NCBI GenBank assembly: GCA_035499355.1
Contig: DATJYZ010000041.1
Coordinates: 1 to 51,491, forward strand
DNA from: JAEUPI01 sp035499355
Lineage (GTDB): Bacteria; Pseudomonadota; Gammaproteobacteria; Burkholderiales; Burkholderiaceae_C
DNA: 51,491 nucleotides
Direction: 5' to 3'
This document shows, piece by piece, positions 23,680-31,299 of this stretch; positions within the stretch are counted from its first letter, which is position 1; the number at the start of each line of letters is the position of its first letter. The notes below the pieces were generated by a model. The model was not told where the DNA came from. It saw nothing but the letters and a program-made list of their open reading frames with translations, and did not search any database. Made by a program: the position numbers and the translations under genes.

Positions 23680-25147
23680 CGACCACCTCGTCGCCGCGCG
23701 CCATCGGTTGCAGGCGGAAGCGCGCGCGCAGACATGCGCCCGGAGCAGGACCGACGGCTGCAATATCGCACTCGAGGTCCGCGCCGAGCGCCCACACCCG
23801 CTGGCGGATGCCGGCCAGCCCATTGCCCCGCTGCAGCGCGATCTGCAACGAGCCGATGCCGGCCCCGTCGTCGCTCACCTGCCACTGCAGCATGTCGCCA
23901 TCGGCGCGCCGCTGCAGGGTCAACTGCAGGGTTGCGGTGGAGGCGCCCGCGTGCCGCGCCACGTTGGTCAGCGCCTCCTGGCTGATGCGATACAGCGCCA
24001 GGCACAGCTCGTGCGGCAGCGCGCAGTCGCGCGCCTGCTGCGGCGCCGGCCAGTCGAGCGCGGCGCCATCGGCATAGTGACGCAGCGCGAGCTCGAAGCG
24101 CACCGCCTGCCCCGGCGACGCGTTCCAGGCCTGCACCAGACCATCGAGCAATTGCTGCAGGGCCCACAGATCCGCTGCGCCGTCGCTGCCGCCGGCCGGC
24201 CGCAGGCGCGACAGCAGCGAGCGGATCTCGGCCTGCAACGCCGCGCATTGCGCCGCCATCGCCGTCAGCACCGCCGTGGCCTGGGCGTCACCGGCATGAC
24301 GCTGCGACAGCCAGGCCGCGTCGGCACGCAGCGCCGTCAACCGCTGGCCGAACTCGTCGTGCAGCTCGCGCGCGATGCGCTGGCGCTCGTCCTCCTGCAG
24401 CGTCAGCACCTGGCGGCTCAGCGCGCGACGCTGCTGCTCGGCGGCCTCGAGCGCCGCGGCCAGTTCGCGCAGCGCACCGGTGATCGCCTGCAGCTCGCCG
24501 ATCGGCATCGGCGGCAACGCGCGCAGCGCGCGCGCATCGTCGTCGCGCAGCGCGCCGATCGCGCGCAGCAACGCGTGCATCGGCCGCAGCGAGTGGTGCA
24601 CGCTCGAGCCGAGGGCCAGCAGCAGCGCCACGCTGCCCAACGCGCCGAGGCCGAGCAACGCGGCCAGGTTGGTCACCGCTTCGGCCCGCTCGCTGTCGTG
24701 CGACGCGGCGACCGTCACCGTCCACGACCGGCCGTCCGGGCGCGGCAGCGGCCACGTCACCGGCGCCGGCTCGTGCGCCGGCAGCAGGGCGCGATGCCAC
24801 TGCACCAGCCACGACAGCGGGGCACCCAACGGTTCGTCGGCGGCCGTGGCCAGCACGACGCGGCCGTCGGCATCGCGCACGCTGAGCGACAGGTGCCGCG
24901 GCGCGTGCGCCTGCACGCTGCGCTGCAGCTCGGCGACCAATTCGCTGTCGCTGGCCGACGACGGTTGCGCCAGCCGCGCCACCAGTTGCGCCATCGCGTG
25001 CGCCGCAGCGACCTCCTGCTCCATGTCGAGGCCGGCGCGCTGCAGGCCGAGCCACAGCATCAGCAACCACGCGCCGAGCGCCACCCAGCCGGCACGGCGC
25101 AACACCAGTCGCGGCAGGTCGAGCGGTCGGGGGTCGGCGGCGGTCAT
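23663..25147 (-). CDS. sensor histidine kinase, MoxY/NarX-like
   Basis: 494 residues. Helix 1 is at about 18-40 (GWVALGAWLLMLWLGLQRAG). A periplasmic domain of about 125 residues (EQEVAAAHAMAQLVARLAQ onward) resembles the LapD/MoxY N-terminal domain. Helix 2 (LLGLGALGSVALLLALG) leads into a HAMP-like linker (SSVHHSLRPMHALLRAI). The HisKA_3 box has phospho-acceptor His263 (ERQRIARELHDEFGQRL), and the HATPase has RISQEALTNVARHA and DDGAGI plus NGLAGIRQRVWALGAD. ATG 25147 is chosen because longer versions run through the palindrome at 25160-25174. It senses a periplasmic or membrane signal, perhaps substrate or metal. It is divergent from the TonB receptor gene. Confidence 0.83.
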   Translation of the reverse strand: MTAADPRPLDLPRLVLRRAGWVALGAWLLMLWLGLQRAGLDMEQEVAAAHAMAQLVARLAQPSSASDSELVAELQRSVQAHAPRHLSLSVRDADGRVVLATAADEPLGAPLSWLVQWHRALLPAHEPAPVTWPLPRPDGRSWTVTVAASHDSERAEAVTNLAALLGLGALGSVALLLALGSSVHHSLRPMHALLRAIGALRDDDARALRALPPMPIGELQAITGALRELAAALEAAEQQRRALSRQVLTLQEDERQRIARELHDEFGQRLTALRADAAWLSQRHAGDAQATAVLTAMAAQCAALQAEIRSLLSRLRPAGGSDGAADLWALQQLLDGLVQAWNASPGQAVRFELALRHYADGAALDWPAPQQARDCALPHELCLALYRISQEALTNVARHAGASTATLQLTLQRRADGDMLQWQVSDDGAGIGSLQIALQRGNGLAGIRQRVWALGADLECDIAAVGPAPGACLRARFRLQPMARGDEVVDGFAA

Positions 25148-25159
25148 CGCAGATGCGGT

Positions 25160-25174
25160 CGGGAATTGTTCCCA
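25160..25174. promoter_or_regulatory. operator candidate, copy 3 of CGGGAAT-N-ATTCCCG
   Basis: CGGGAATTGTTCCCA keeps the GGGAA/TTCCC core. It lies between the divergent MoxY-like kinase (12 bases before its ATG) and the TonB receptor (70 bases before its ATG). Because it sits against the kinase start it could also block the kinase/regulator transcript, giving autoregulation. Confidence 0.55.
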
Positions 25175-25244
25175 TGCGCGACAGTCCCGAGACAAGGACC
25201 ACCTGCGCGCACGCAGACTCGCATTGTTCACGAGGAGGAGACAC

Positions 25245-27746
25245 ATGCGCATGGGGGCTCACCCCACGGCAGGCCTGTCGGCGCTGCTGTGCGGCGCCGC
25301 GGTCGCACAGGCGCAACCGCAGCCGGAGCCGGCACCGCAAACGGTGGAGGTGATCGGCGTGGCGCCACTGCCGGGCGTCAACGTGCCGAAGGATCGCATC
25401 CCGGCCAACGCGCAGTCCGCCCGCGCCGCCGACATCGACCGCAGCCAGGCGCTGGACCTGACTCAGTTCATGAACCGGCGCCTCGGCAGCGTCACCATCA
25501 ACGAGATCCAGAACAACCCGTTCCAGCCCGACATCAACTTCCGCGGCTTCACCGCGTCGCCGCTGCTCGGCACGCAACAGGGCCTGTCGGTGTACTTCGA
25601 CGGCGTGCGCATGAACCAGCCGTTTGGCGACGTGGTCAGCTGGGATCTGATGCCCAGGTCGGCGATCTCGTCGCTGGTGCTGAACCCGGGCTCCAACCCG
25701 CTGTTCGGCCTCAACACACTGGGCGGCGCCCTCGCCATCCAGACCAAGGACGGCCTCAAGTTCCCCGGCACGTCGGTGCAGGTGCTCGGCGGCTCGTACG
25801 GACGCGCCGCGATCGAGTTCGAGACCGGCGGCAGTCGCGACGACGGCCTGCACTGGTTCGTCACCGGCAACCGCTTTCACGAGAACGGCTGGCGCAACGA
25901 TTCGCCGTCGGGCGTGTCGCAGCTGTTCGGCAAGGTCGGTCGGCGCAGCGGCAACACCGACCTCGCGCTGAGTGCGGCGCTGGCCAGCACCGACCTCAAC
26001 GGCAACGGCCTGCAGGAGCAACGCTTCCTCGAGCGCGACTGGGCCAGCGTCTACACCAAGCCCGACAACACGCAGAATCGTTCGGCGCTGCTCAACCTGG
26101 CGCTGAACCAGGGCCTCACCACGCAATGGTCGCTGGCTGGCAATGTGTACTGGCGGCGCATCAAGACCACCACCTACAATGGCGACATCAACGACGACTC
26201 GCTCGACCAGTCGGTGTACCAGCCGACGCCGGCCGAGCAGGCCGCGCTCGCGGCCGCCGGCTACACCGGCTTTCCGACCTCGGGTGCGAACGCGAGCAAC
26301 ACGCCGTTCCCGTTCTGGCGCTGCATCGCCAACGCACTGCTGGTCGACGAGCCGGCCGAGAAGTGCAACGGCGTGATCAACCAGACGCGCACCGATCAGA
26401 CCCAGACCGGGATCACGCTGCAGGCGGTCTACGATGGCCCGTTGCTCGGCGTGCCGAGCCAATCGTTCGTCGGCGCGGCGCTCGACGCCAGCCGCAGCCA
26501 CTTCACGCAGGGCTCCGAACTCGGCTACCTCAACCCCGACCGCTCGGTCACCGGCGTCGGCGCATTCGGCGACGGTGTCAGCGGCGGCACCATCGACGGC
26601 GAGCCCTACGACACGCGGGTCGACCTGACCGGTCGCACGCGCACCTGGAGCGTCTATGGCAGCAGCATCCTGGCGGTGGGCGCAACGACGCATCTCACCG
26701 TGTCGGGCCGCTACAACCACGTGACGGTGCGCAACAGCGATGCCATCAACCCGGGCGGCGGGCCAGGATCGCTCGACGGCGATCACACCTTCGCGCGCTT
26801 CAACCCGGCCATCGGTCTGACCTTCAGCGCCAGCCCGCAGCTCAACGCCTACGTCGGCGTCAACCAGGGCAGCCGCGCGCCATCGTCGGTCGAGCTCGGC
26901 TGCGCCGACCCGAACAATCCGTGCAAGCTGCCGAACGCGTTCGCCGGCGATCCGCCGCTGAAGCAGGTGGTGACCACCACCGTCGAGGCCGGCGTGCGCG
27001 GCAGCGTGGCCGGCGCGTATGCGTGGAGCGTCGGTCTCTTTCGCTCGGTGAACAAGGACGACCTGCTGTTCGTCTCCGACAACGCGTCGGGCTTCGGCTA
27101 CTTCAAGAACTTCGGCAAAACGCGGCGCCAGGGCATCGAGCTCGGCGCCAGCGCGCAGCCGACGCGCGCGCTCGTCGTCGGTGCGCAGTACACCTGGCTC
27201 GACGCCACGTTCCAGAGCACCGAGGTGCTCGACGGTTCAGCCAACAGCAGCAACGACTCGGCGCAGGCGGGCTTCCCCGGCACCGAAGGCACCATCACCA
27301 TCAACCCGGGCGACCGCATCCCGCTGATCCCGCGGCAGTCGCTCAAGCTGTACGCCGACCTCGACGTCGGCGACGCGTGGCAGCTCGGTGCCGACGTCGT
27401 CGCGGTCGACCCATCGATCGCGCGCGGCAACGAGAACGGCCAGCACCAGCCCGATGGCGTCTACTACCTCGGCTCCGGGAGCAACCCCGGCTACGCAGTG
27501 CTGAACCTGCGCGCGGAATACCGGCCGATGAAGGGCCTCAAGCTGTTCGGGCAGATCAGCAACCTGTTCGACCATCGTTACAGCACCGCCGCGCAGCTCG
27601 GCGCCACCGGCTTCAACGACGCCGGCAACTTCCAGGCGCGCCCGTTCCCGGTCAACGCCAACGGCGACTTCCCGCTGCGCAGCGCCACTTTCTACTCGCC
27701 GGGCGCACCGCGCACGTTCAGCATCGGCATGCGGTACTGGTTCTAG
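25245..27746 (+). CDS. TonB-dependent outer-membrane receptor, candidate lanthanide/chelate importer
   Basis: 833 residues. ATG 25245 follows GAGGAGGAG; the signal peptide is MRMGAHPTAGLSALLCGAAVAQAQ. The plug domain occupies about 30-160 (LDLTQFMNRRLGSVTINEIQ, DINFRGFTASPLLGTQQG, FDGVRMNQPFGD, NPLFGLNTLGGALAIQTKDG). The remainder is a 22-strand barrel ending in aromatic FSIGMRYWF. Two Cys-containing extracellular stretches (FPFWRCIANALLVDEPAEKC, ELGCADPNNPCKLP) are visible. It is divergent from the MoxYX-like pair and carries an operator candidate upstream. Receptors of this kind next to lanthanide dehydrogenases (LutH, LanA) import metal-ligand complexes. The specificity here is inferred from context only. 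Confidence 0.8.
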   Translation: MRMGAHPTAGLSALLCGAAVAQAQPQPEPAPQTVEVIGVAPLPGVNVPKDRIPANAQSARAADIDRSQALDLTQFMNRRLGSVTINEIQNNPFQPDINFRGFTASPLLGTQQGLSVYFDGVRMNQPFGDVVSWDLMPRSAISSLVLNPGSNPLFGLNTLGGALAIQTKDGLKFPGTSVQVLGGSYGRAAIEFETGGSRDDGLHWFVTGNRFHENGWRNDSPSGVSQLFGKVGRRSGNTDLALSAALASTDLNGNGLQEQRFLERDWASVYTKPDNTQNRSALLNLALNQGLTTQWSLAGNVYWRRIKTTTYNGDINDDSLDQSVYQPTPAEQAALAAAGYTGFPTSGANASNTPFPFWRCIANALLVDEPAEKCNGVINQTRTDQTQTGITLQAVYDGPLLGVPSQSFVGAALDASRSHFTQGSELGYLNPDRSVTGVGAFGDGVSGGTIDGEPYDTRVDLTGRTRTWSVYGSSILAVGATTHLTVSGRYNHVTVRNSDAINPGGGPGSLDGDHTFARFNPAIGLTFSASPQLNAYVGVNQGSRAPSSVELGCADPNNPCKLPNAFAGDPPLKQVVTTTVEAGVRGSVAGAYAWSVGLFRSVNKDDLLFVSDNASGFGYFKNFGKTRRQGIELGASAQPTRALVVGAQYTWLDATFQSTEVLDGSANSSNDSAQAGFPGTEGTITINPGDRIPLIPRQSLKLYADLDVGDAWQLGADVVAVDPSIARGNENGQHQPDGVYYLGSGSNPGYAVLNLRAEYRPMKGLKLFGQISNLFDHRYSTAAQLGATGFNDAGNFQARPFPVNANGDFPLRSATFYSPGAPRTFSIGMRYWF

Positions 27747-27871
27747 CGCCGTTCAACGCCGCTCGGTTCGTTGATGCCGCGCAAGCGCGCCGTGCCCGGG
27801 TCGCCTGTGCGTGCCGCGCAATGCCGGACAATCGCGCGATCCTGGCCGTACCGACGCCGACCTTGCACCGC

Positions 27872-28996
27872 ATGCGCAACACCACCGTGCTTCGACGAGG
27901 CCTGCGCATGTGCGTGGCCATCGCATTGCCCTTGCTGGTCATCGCCTGTGCGACGCCGATTCCCGACGGTGAGGCCGGGCAGCCGCTGACGGTGCGCCTG
28001 CCGCTGCGCAACGCCCACGTCAGCGACGGGCGCGCGGGGTTCGCCGCCGCGTTCCAGCGCGAGCTCGTCGCGTCGCCGCCCGCGACCCGCCCCGACGCGG
28101 CCCCTTACCTGCGCCTGGACACCCCCAGCGACGCCAATGCGAGCGCGCCGGCGCGAGCCGACCTGCGGCGCACGTCGGTGCTGATCGTGCCCGGCCTGTT
28201 CGGCGACTGCGTCGATACGCAGGCGGTGCCGTTCGGCGATGGCGTCGTGCGCTCGCGCGACGACCAGTACACGCAGGCCTACCGCATCTACGACGACCTC
28301 GGTCTGGCCGGCATCCGCGCACTCAAGGTGCCGGGCCGCGCGTCGAGCACCGCCAACGGCGAGATCGTCGCGCGCGAGCTGGTCGCCGAAGCCGGCCGTG
28401 GCGACGTCGACCGCATCGTGCTGATCGGCTACTCCAAAGGCGTGCCCGACATGCTCGAGGGCCTGGCCGGGTTGCAGCGCGACGGCCGGGTGCCGGCGAA
28501 GTTGAAGTCCGTGGTCAGCGTCGCCGGGGTGGTGATGGGCACGCCGCTGGCCGACAAGTTCGCCTCGCTGTACGACGCCATCAGCGGTGCGATGGAGCTC
28601 GCCGGCTGCCCGCCATCGACCGGCGGCGAAGTGCAAAGCATGATGCGGCCGCTGCGCGGCGCGTGGCTGGCCGATGCCGTGCTGCCATCGACGCCAAGCT
28701 ACTACTCGATCGTCGGCCACGCCGACCGCGACGACGTTGCGCTGGCGCTGCGCGGCTTCTTCGACCGGTTGAGCGCCCTGGACCGGCGCACCGACGGCCA
28801 GGTGCTGCTGCCCGACGCGATCCTGCCCGACAGCACGTTGCTGGCGGTGGCGAACTCCGACCACTGGAACTTCGTGCTGCCGTTCGCCCGCAGCCCGCGG
28901 CGCATCGTGCAGGCGCAGCTCGCATCGGGTCGCGACTTCCCGCGCGAGGCGCTGCTGCGCGCGATCGTGCGCACCGTGACGGCGCCGCCGAACTGA
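27872..28996 (+). CDS. alpha/beta-hydrolase lipoprotein
   Basis: 374 residues from ATG 27872; a start at 27908 (MCVAIALPLLVIAC) would give a tighter lipoprotein signal. The lipobox LVIAC marks Cys as the lipidated residue. The hydrolase domain starts near 110 (TSVLIVPGLFGDCVD), with the nucleophile elbow GYSKG (VLIGYSKGVPDML), SVAGVVMGTPLADK after it, an Asp near LLPDAILPDSTLL and the catalytic His probably in NSDHWNFVLPF. The substrate is unknown. It follows the TonB receptor by 125 bases on the same strand and may be co-transcribed. It converges on the PqqU-like gene, 13 bases apart. Confidence 0.75.
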   Translation: MRNTTVLRRGLRMCVAIALPLLVIACATPIPDGEAGQPLTVRLPLRNAHVSDGRAGFAAAFQRELVASPPATRPDAAPYLRLDTPSDANASAPARADLRRTSVLIVPGLFGDCVDTQAVPFGDGVVRSRDDQYTQAYRIYDDLGLAGIRALKVPGRASSTANGEIVARELVAEAGRGDVDRIVLIGYSKGVPDMLEGLAGLQRDGRVPAKLKSVVSVAGVVMGTPLADKFASLYDAISGAMELAGCPPSTGGEVQSMMRPLRGAWLADAVLPSTPSYYSIVGHADRDDVALALRGFFDRLSALDRRTDGQVLLPDAILPDSTLLAVANSDHWNFVLPFARSPRRIVQAQLASGRDFPREALLRAIVRTVTAPPN

Positions 28997-29009
28997 CGCC
29001 CGCGTCGCT

Positions 29010-31196
29010 TCAGAACTTCTGCAGCCAGCGCACCGACAACAGTCCGTTGCGCGGCGCGCCGGGCTCGAAGAAGCGGCGATTGGCCTCGTTGACGATCACG
29101 CTGCCGGAGTAGCGGATGTCGAACAGGTTGTCCACGCGCGCCAGCAACTGCAGCGTGCCCCCGTCGGTGACGCGCCAGTCGGCGCCCCAGCGCAGCGCGA
29201 CGACACCGAAACCGGCCGCGAAGTCGCTGTTGAGGTCATCGACGGCGGTCGAACCCTGCGCCCGCCACTCGGCAGCGAACTCGCCGGGTACCATGCCGCC
29301 CGGGCGCCACGCCAGCTCGGCGCCGCCGAAGATCCGTTGCGTGCCGGCGATGCGGTTGCCCGGCAACGCCGGGGCGAGATTCTGACCGTTGGGCAGCGCA
29401 GCGGTCGGCAGCGTGCAGGGTGGAACGCCGGTGCACGTGAGGAAGCGGTCGCGGTAGGTGGCATCGAGCAGCGTGAGGCTGGCCAGAGCGCGCAGGCCCG
29501 CTGCGATGCGCCAGGTCACGGCACCTTCCGCGCCATAGCGCTGCGTGCGCCCGACGTTCTGAAACGCCGCGCGGCCGCCGGAGTTGGTGGCCACGCCGAT
29601 CTCGTTCTCGGTGTTGATCAGGAACAGCGCGGCATCGAGGTCCACGGCATCGCCGCGCCACTTGCTGCCGAGCTCGTATTGATCGCTGGTCTGGCCTTGC
29701 AGGCCCGAGTTGAAGCCCGGGCTGCCATCGGGCTTGTAGGCCAGCTCGGTCTGCGTCGGCGACTCGAAGCCGCGCGCCATGCTGGCATGCAACGTCCATT
29801 GCGGGCCGGCGCGGAGGCGCACACCGATCACCGGGTTGGTGTAGCTGAACTTCAGCGAGCCGGAGTCGTTGCCGTTGCCGGGCACGATGTAGTGGTCGTC
29901 GACCTGCATCTTGACCTGTCCGCTGCGCACGCCGCCGACCAGCTGCCAGTCGCTGGACAGCGGTGTCTCGAACTGCCCGTACACGTCGGTGGAGGTGGCA
30001 CGGTCCGTCTCGTCGCGGCGCAGGTTGCCCTGCACGCCGAGCGTCTGGCTGGGCGGGGTGCCGATGAAGTTCTCGTAGCCCTTGCGGTCGTCGACCTGGC
30101 GTTCCTGGTTGACGCCGACCACGAGATCGGTCTGGCCGAAGCGCATTGATGCGCGCGCGTCGATGCCGTCGTAGTCGCGGTCGAAGTCGACCACGCCACC
30201 GCTGTGGCTGGGTGGCGCCTGCGTGGCCGGCGCGATCGGCAGGTACTGCGTGACGCTGCGCGTGCCGACGTACGCGGTCACGTTGGTCTCGACCAGGCCC
30301 TGCTCGTTGCCGAAACGGTGCTGCCAATTGACCCCGCCTTGGGTCTGGTCGATCGACTTGCGGGTGTTGAACTGCGTGGCCAGCGGCGACGTCTGCAGCG
30401 GGTTGGCGTTGAACTGCGCGCGATTCAGGCCCAGCGGATCCTGGGCGTCCTGCGACTGGTCCGACACCAGCAGGGTCACCGTGTCGGCGTCGCCGCGCCA
30501 GCCGAGGCGCACGTTGCCGAGCGAGCGGTCGGCTTCGCTCTGCGGACGAAAGCCGTTGATCATGAAGCGCGTGAAGTCGGCGCGCAGGTCGAAGCCGCCA
30601 TCGAGCGGCGTGGCCACGGCGACGCGGCCCTGGCGCAGCCCGAAGCTGCCGCCGTCGTAGGCGGCCTCGAATTCGCGCTCGCGCACCGGCGCCGTGAACA
30701 GCGCGATCACCCCGCCGGAGCTGTTGCCGTACAGCACCGAGAACGGGCCGCGCAGCACCTCGATGCGCGAGGCACCCGCGAGGTCGAAGTGCGCCACCTG
30801 CCCCTGGCCGTCGGGCATCGTGGCCGGGATGCCGTCGGTGTAGAGGCGCAGGCCGCGCACGCCGAAGGTGGCGCGCGCGCCGAAGCCGCGCGAGCTGATC
30901 TGCAGGTCCTGCGCGTAGTTGTTGCGGTTGGCCACCGCGAGCCCCGGCACGCGCCACATCGCCTCCGACAGGTTGACCATCGGCCCGCTGCTGCGCAGTG
31001 CCTGCGCGTCGACCACGCCGATCGCGTACGGCGCGTCGAGCACCTGCTGAGCCCGCATCGAGCCGGTGACGACGACGGTCTGCGCCGCCTCGGCTGGCGT
31101 GCCGTCGCTCTGCGCCCAGGCGGTGCCGCCGACCGCGGTGGCCACGAGTGCCAGACAGAGGCCGCCCAGCGGTGTGCGGCGAAGGCGAGCCGGCAT
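29010..31196 (-). CDS. pqqU: TonB-dependent receptor of the PqqU (YncD) type, predicted PQQ importer
   Basis: 728 residues from ATG 31196 after GGGAGGAGGAACG; the signal peptide is LGGLCLALVATAVGGTAWAQ. The protein matches E. coli YncD/PqqU as I remember it over its whole length: NYAQDLQISSRGFGARATFG, LYTDGIPATMPDGQGQ and EVLRGPFSVLYGN in the plug, ARGFESPTQTELAYKPDG and NVGRTQRYGAEGAV in the barrel, and the end SGSVIVNEANRRFFEPG followed by terminal RWLQKF. PqqU takes up pyrroloquinoline quinone across the outer membrane. Its presence beside two PQQ enzymes, with no pqq synthesis genes in view, supports that role. A small Cys loop, CTGVPPC, is present. It lies 103 bases downstream of the EgtB/SenA-like gene on the same strand. 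Confidence 0.78.
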   Translation of the reverse strand: MPARLRRTPLGGLCLALVATAVGGTAWAQSDGTPAEAAQTVVVTGSMRAQQVLDAPYAIGVVDAQALRSSGPMVNLSEAMWRVPGLAVANRNNYAQDLQISSRGFGARATFGVRGLRLYTDGIPATMPDGQGQVAHFDLAGASRIEVLRGPFSVLYGNSSGGVIALFTAPVREREFEAAYDGGSFGLRQGRVAVATPLDGGFDLRADFTRFMINGFRPQSEADRSLGNVRLGWRGDADTVTLLVSDQSQDAQDPLGLNRAQFNANPLQTSPLATQFNTRKSIDQTQGGVNWQHRFGNEQGLVETNVTAYVGTRSVTQYLPIAPATQAPPSHSGGVVDFDRDYDGIDARASMRFGQTDLVVGVNQERQVDDRKGYENFIGTPPSQTLGVQGNLRRDETDRATSTDVYGQFETPLSSDWQLVGGVRSGQVKMQVDDHYIVPGNGNDSGSLKFSYTNPVIGVRLRAGPQWTLHASMARGFESPTQTELAYKPDGSPGFNSGLQGQTSDQYELGSKWRGDAVDLDAALFLINTENEIGVATNSGGRAAFQNVGRTQRYGAEGAVTWRIAAGLRALASLTLLDATYRDRFLTCTGVPPCTLPTAALPNGQNLAPALPGNRIAGTQRIFGGAELAWRPGGMVPGEFAAEWRAQGSTAVDDLNSDFAAGFGVVALRWGADWRVTDGGTLQLLARVDNLFDIRYSGSVIVNEANRRFFEPGAPRNGLLSVRWLQKF

Positions 31197-31299
31197 CGTT
31201 CCTCCTCCCCGAGGCAAAGGGCGCCATCAGACCGGTCGGCGCCGGCAGCGCCAAGCCTCGCTAACACCTAGAGAAAATCTGCAGCGGACCGCGCCGCCG

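Noticed and set aside
24288..26786. Long - strand frame covering the TonB receptor
   Set aside because: No domain is recognisable and it overlaps the receptor and kinase genes entirely.
23708..28996. A 1762-codon open frame on the + strand
   Set aside because: Its first part is antisense to the kinase and out of frame with the TonB receptor; only the end (from 27872) is a real gene, the lipoprotein hydrolase.
31197..31299. A cobalamin riboswitch in front of the PqqU-like gene
   Set aside because: The gap is only 103 bases and lacks the conserved B12-box sequence; only a GGCGCC repeat is seen.
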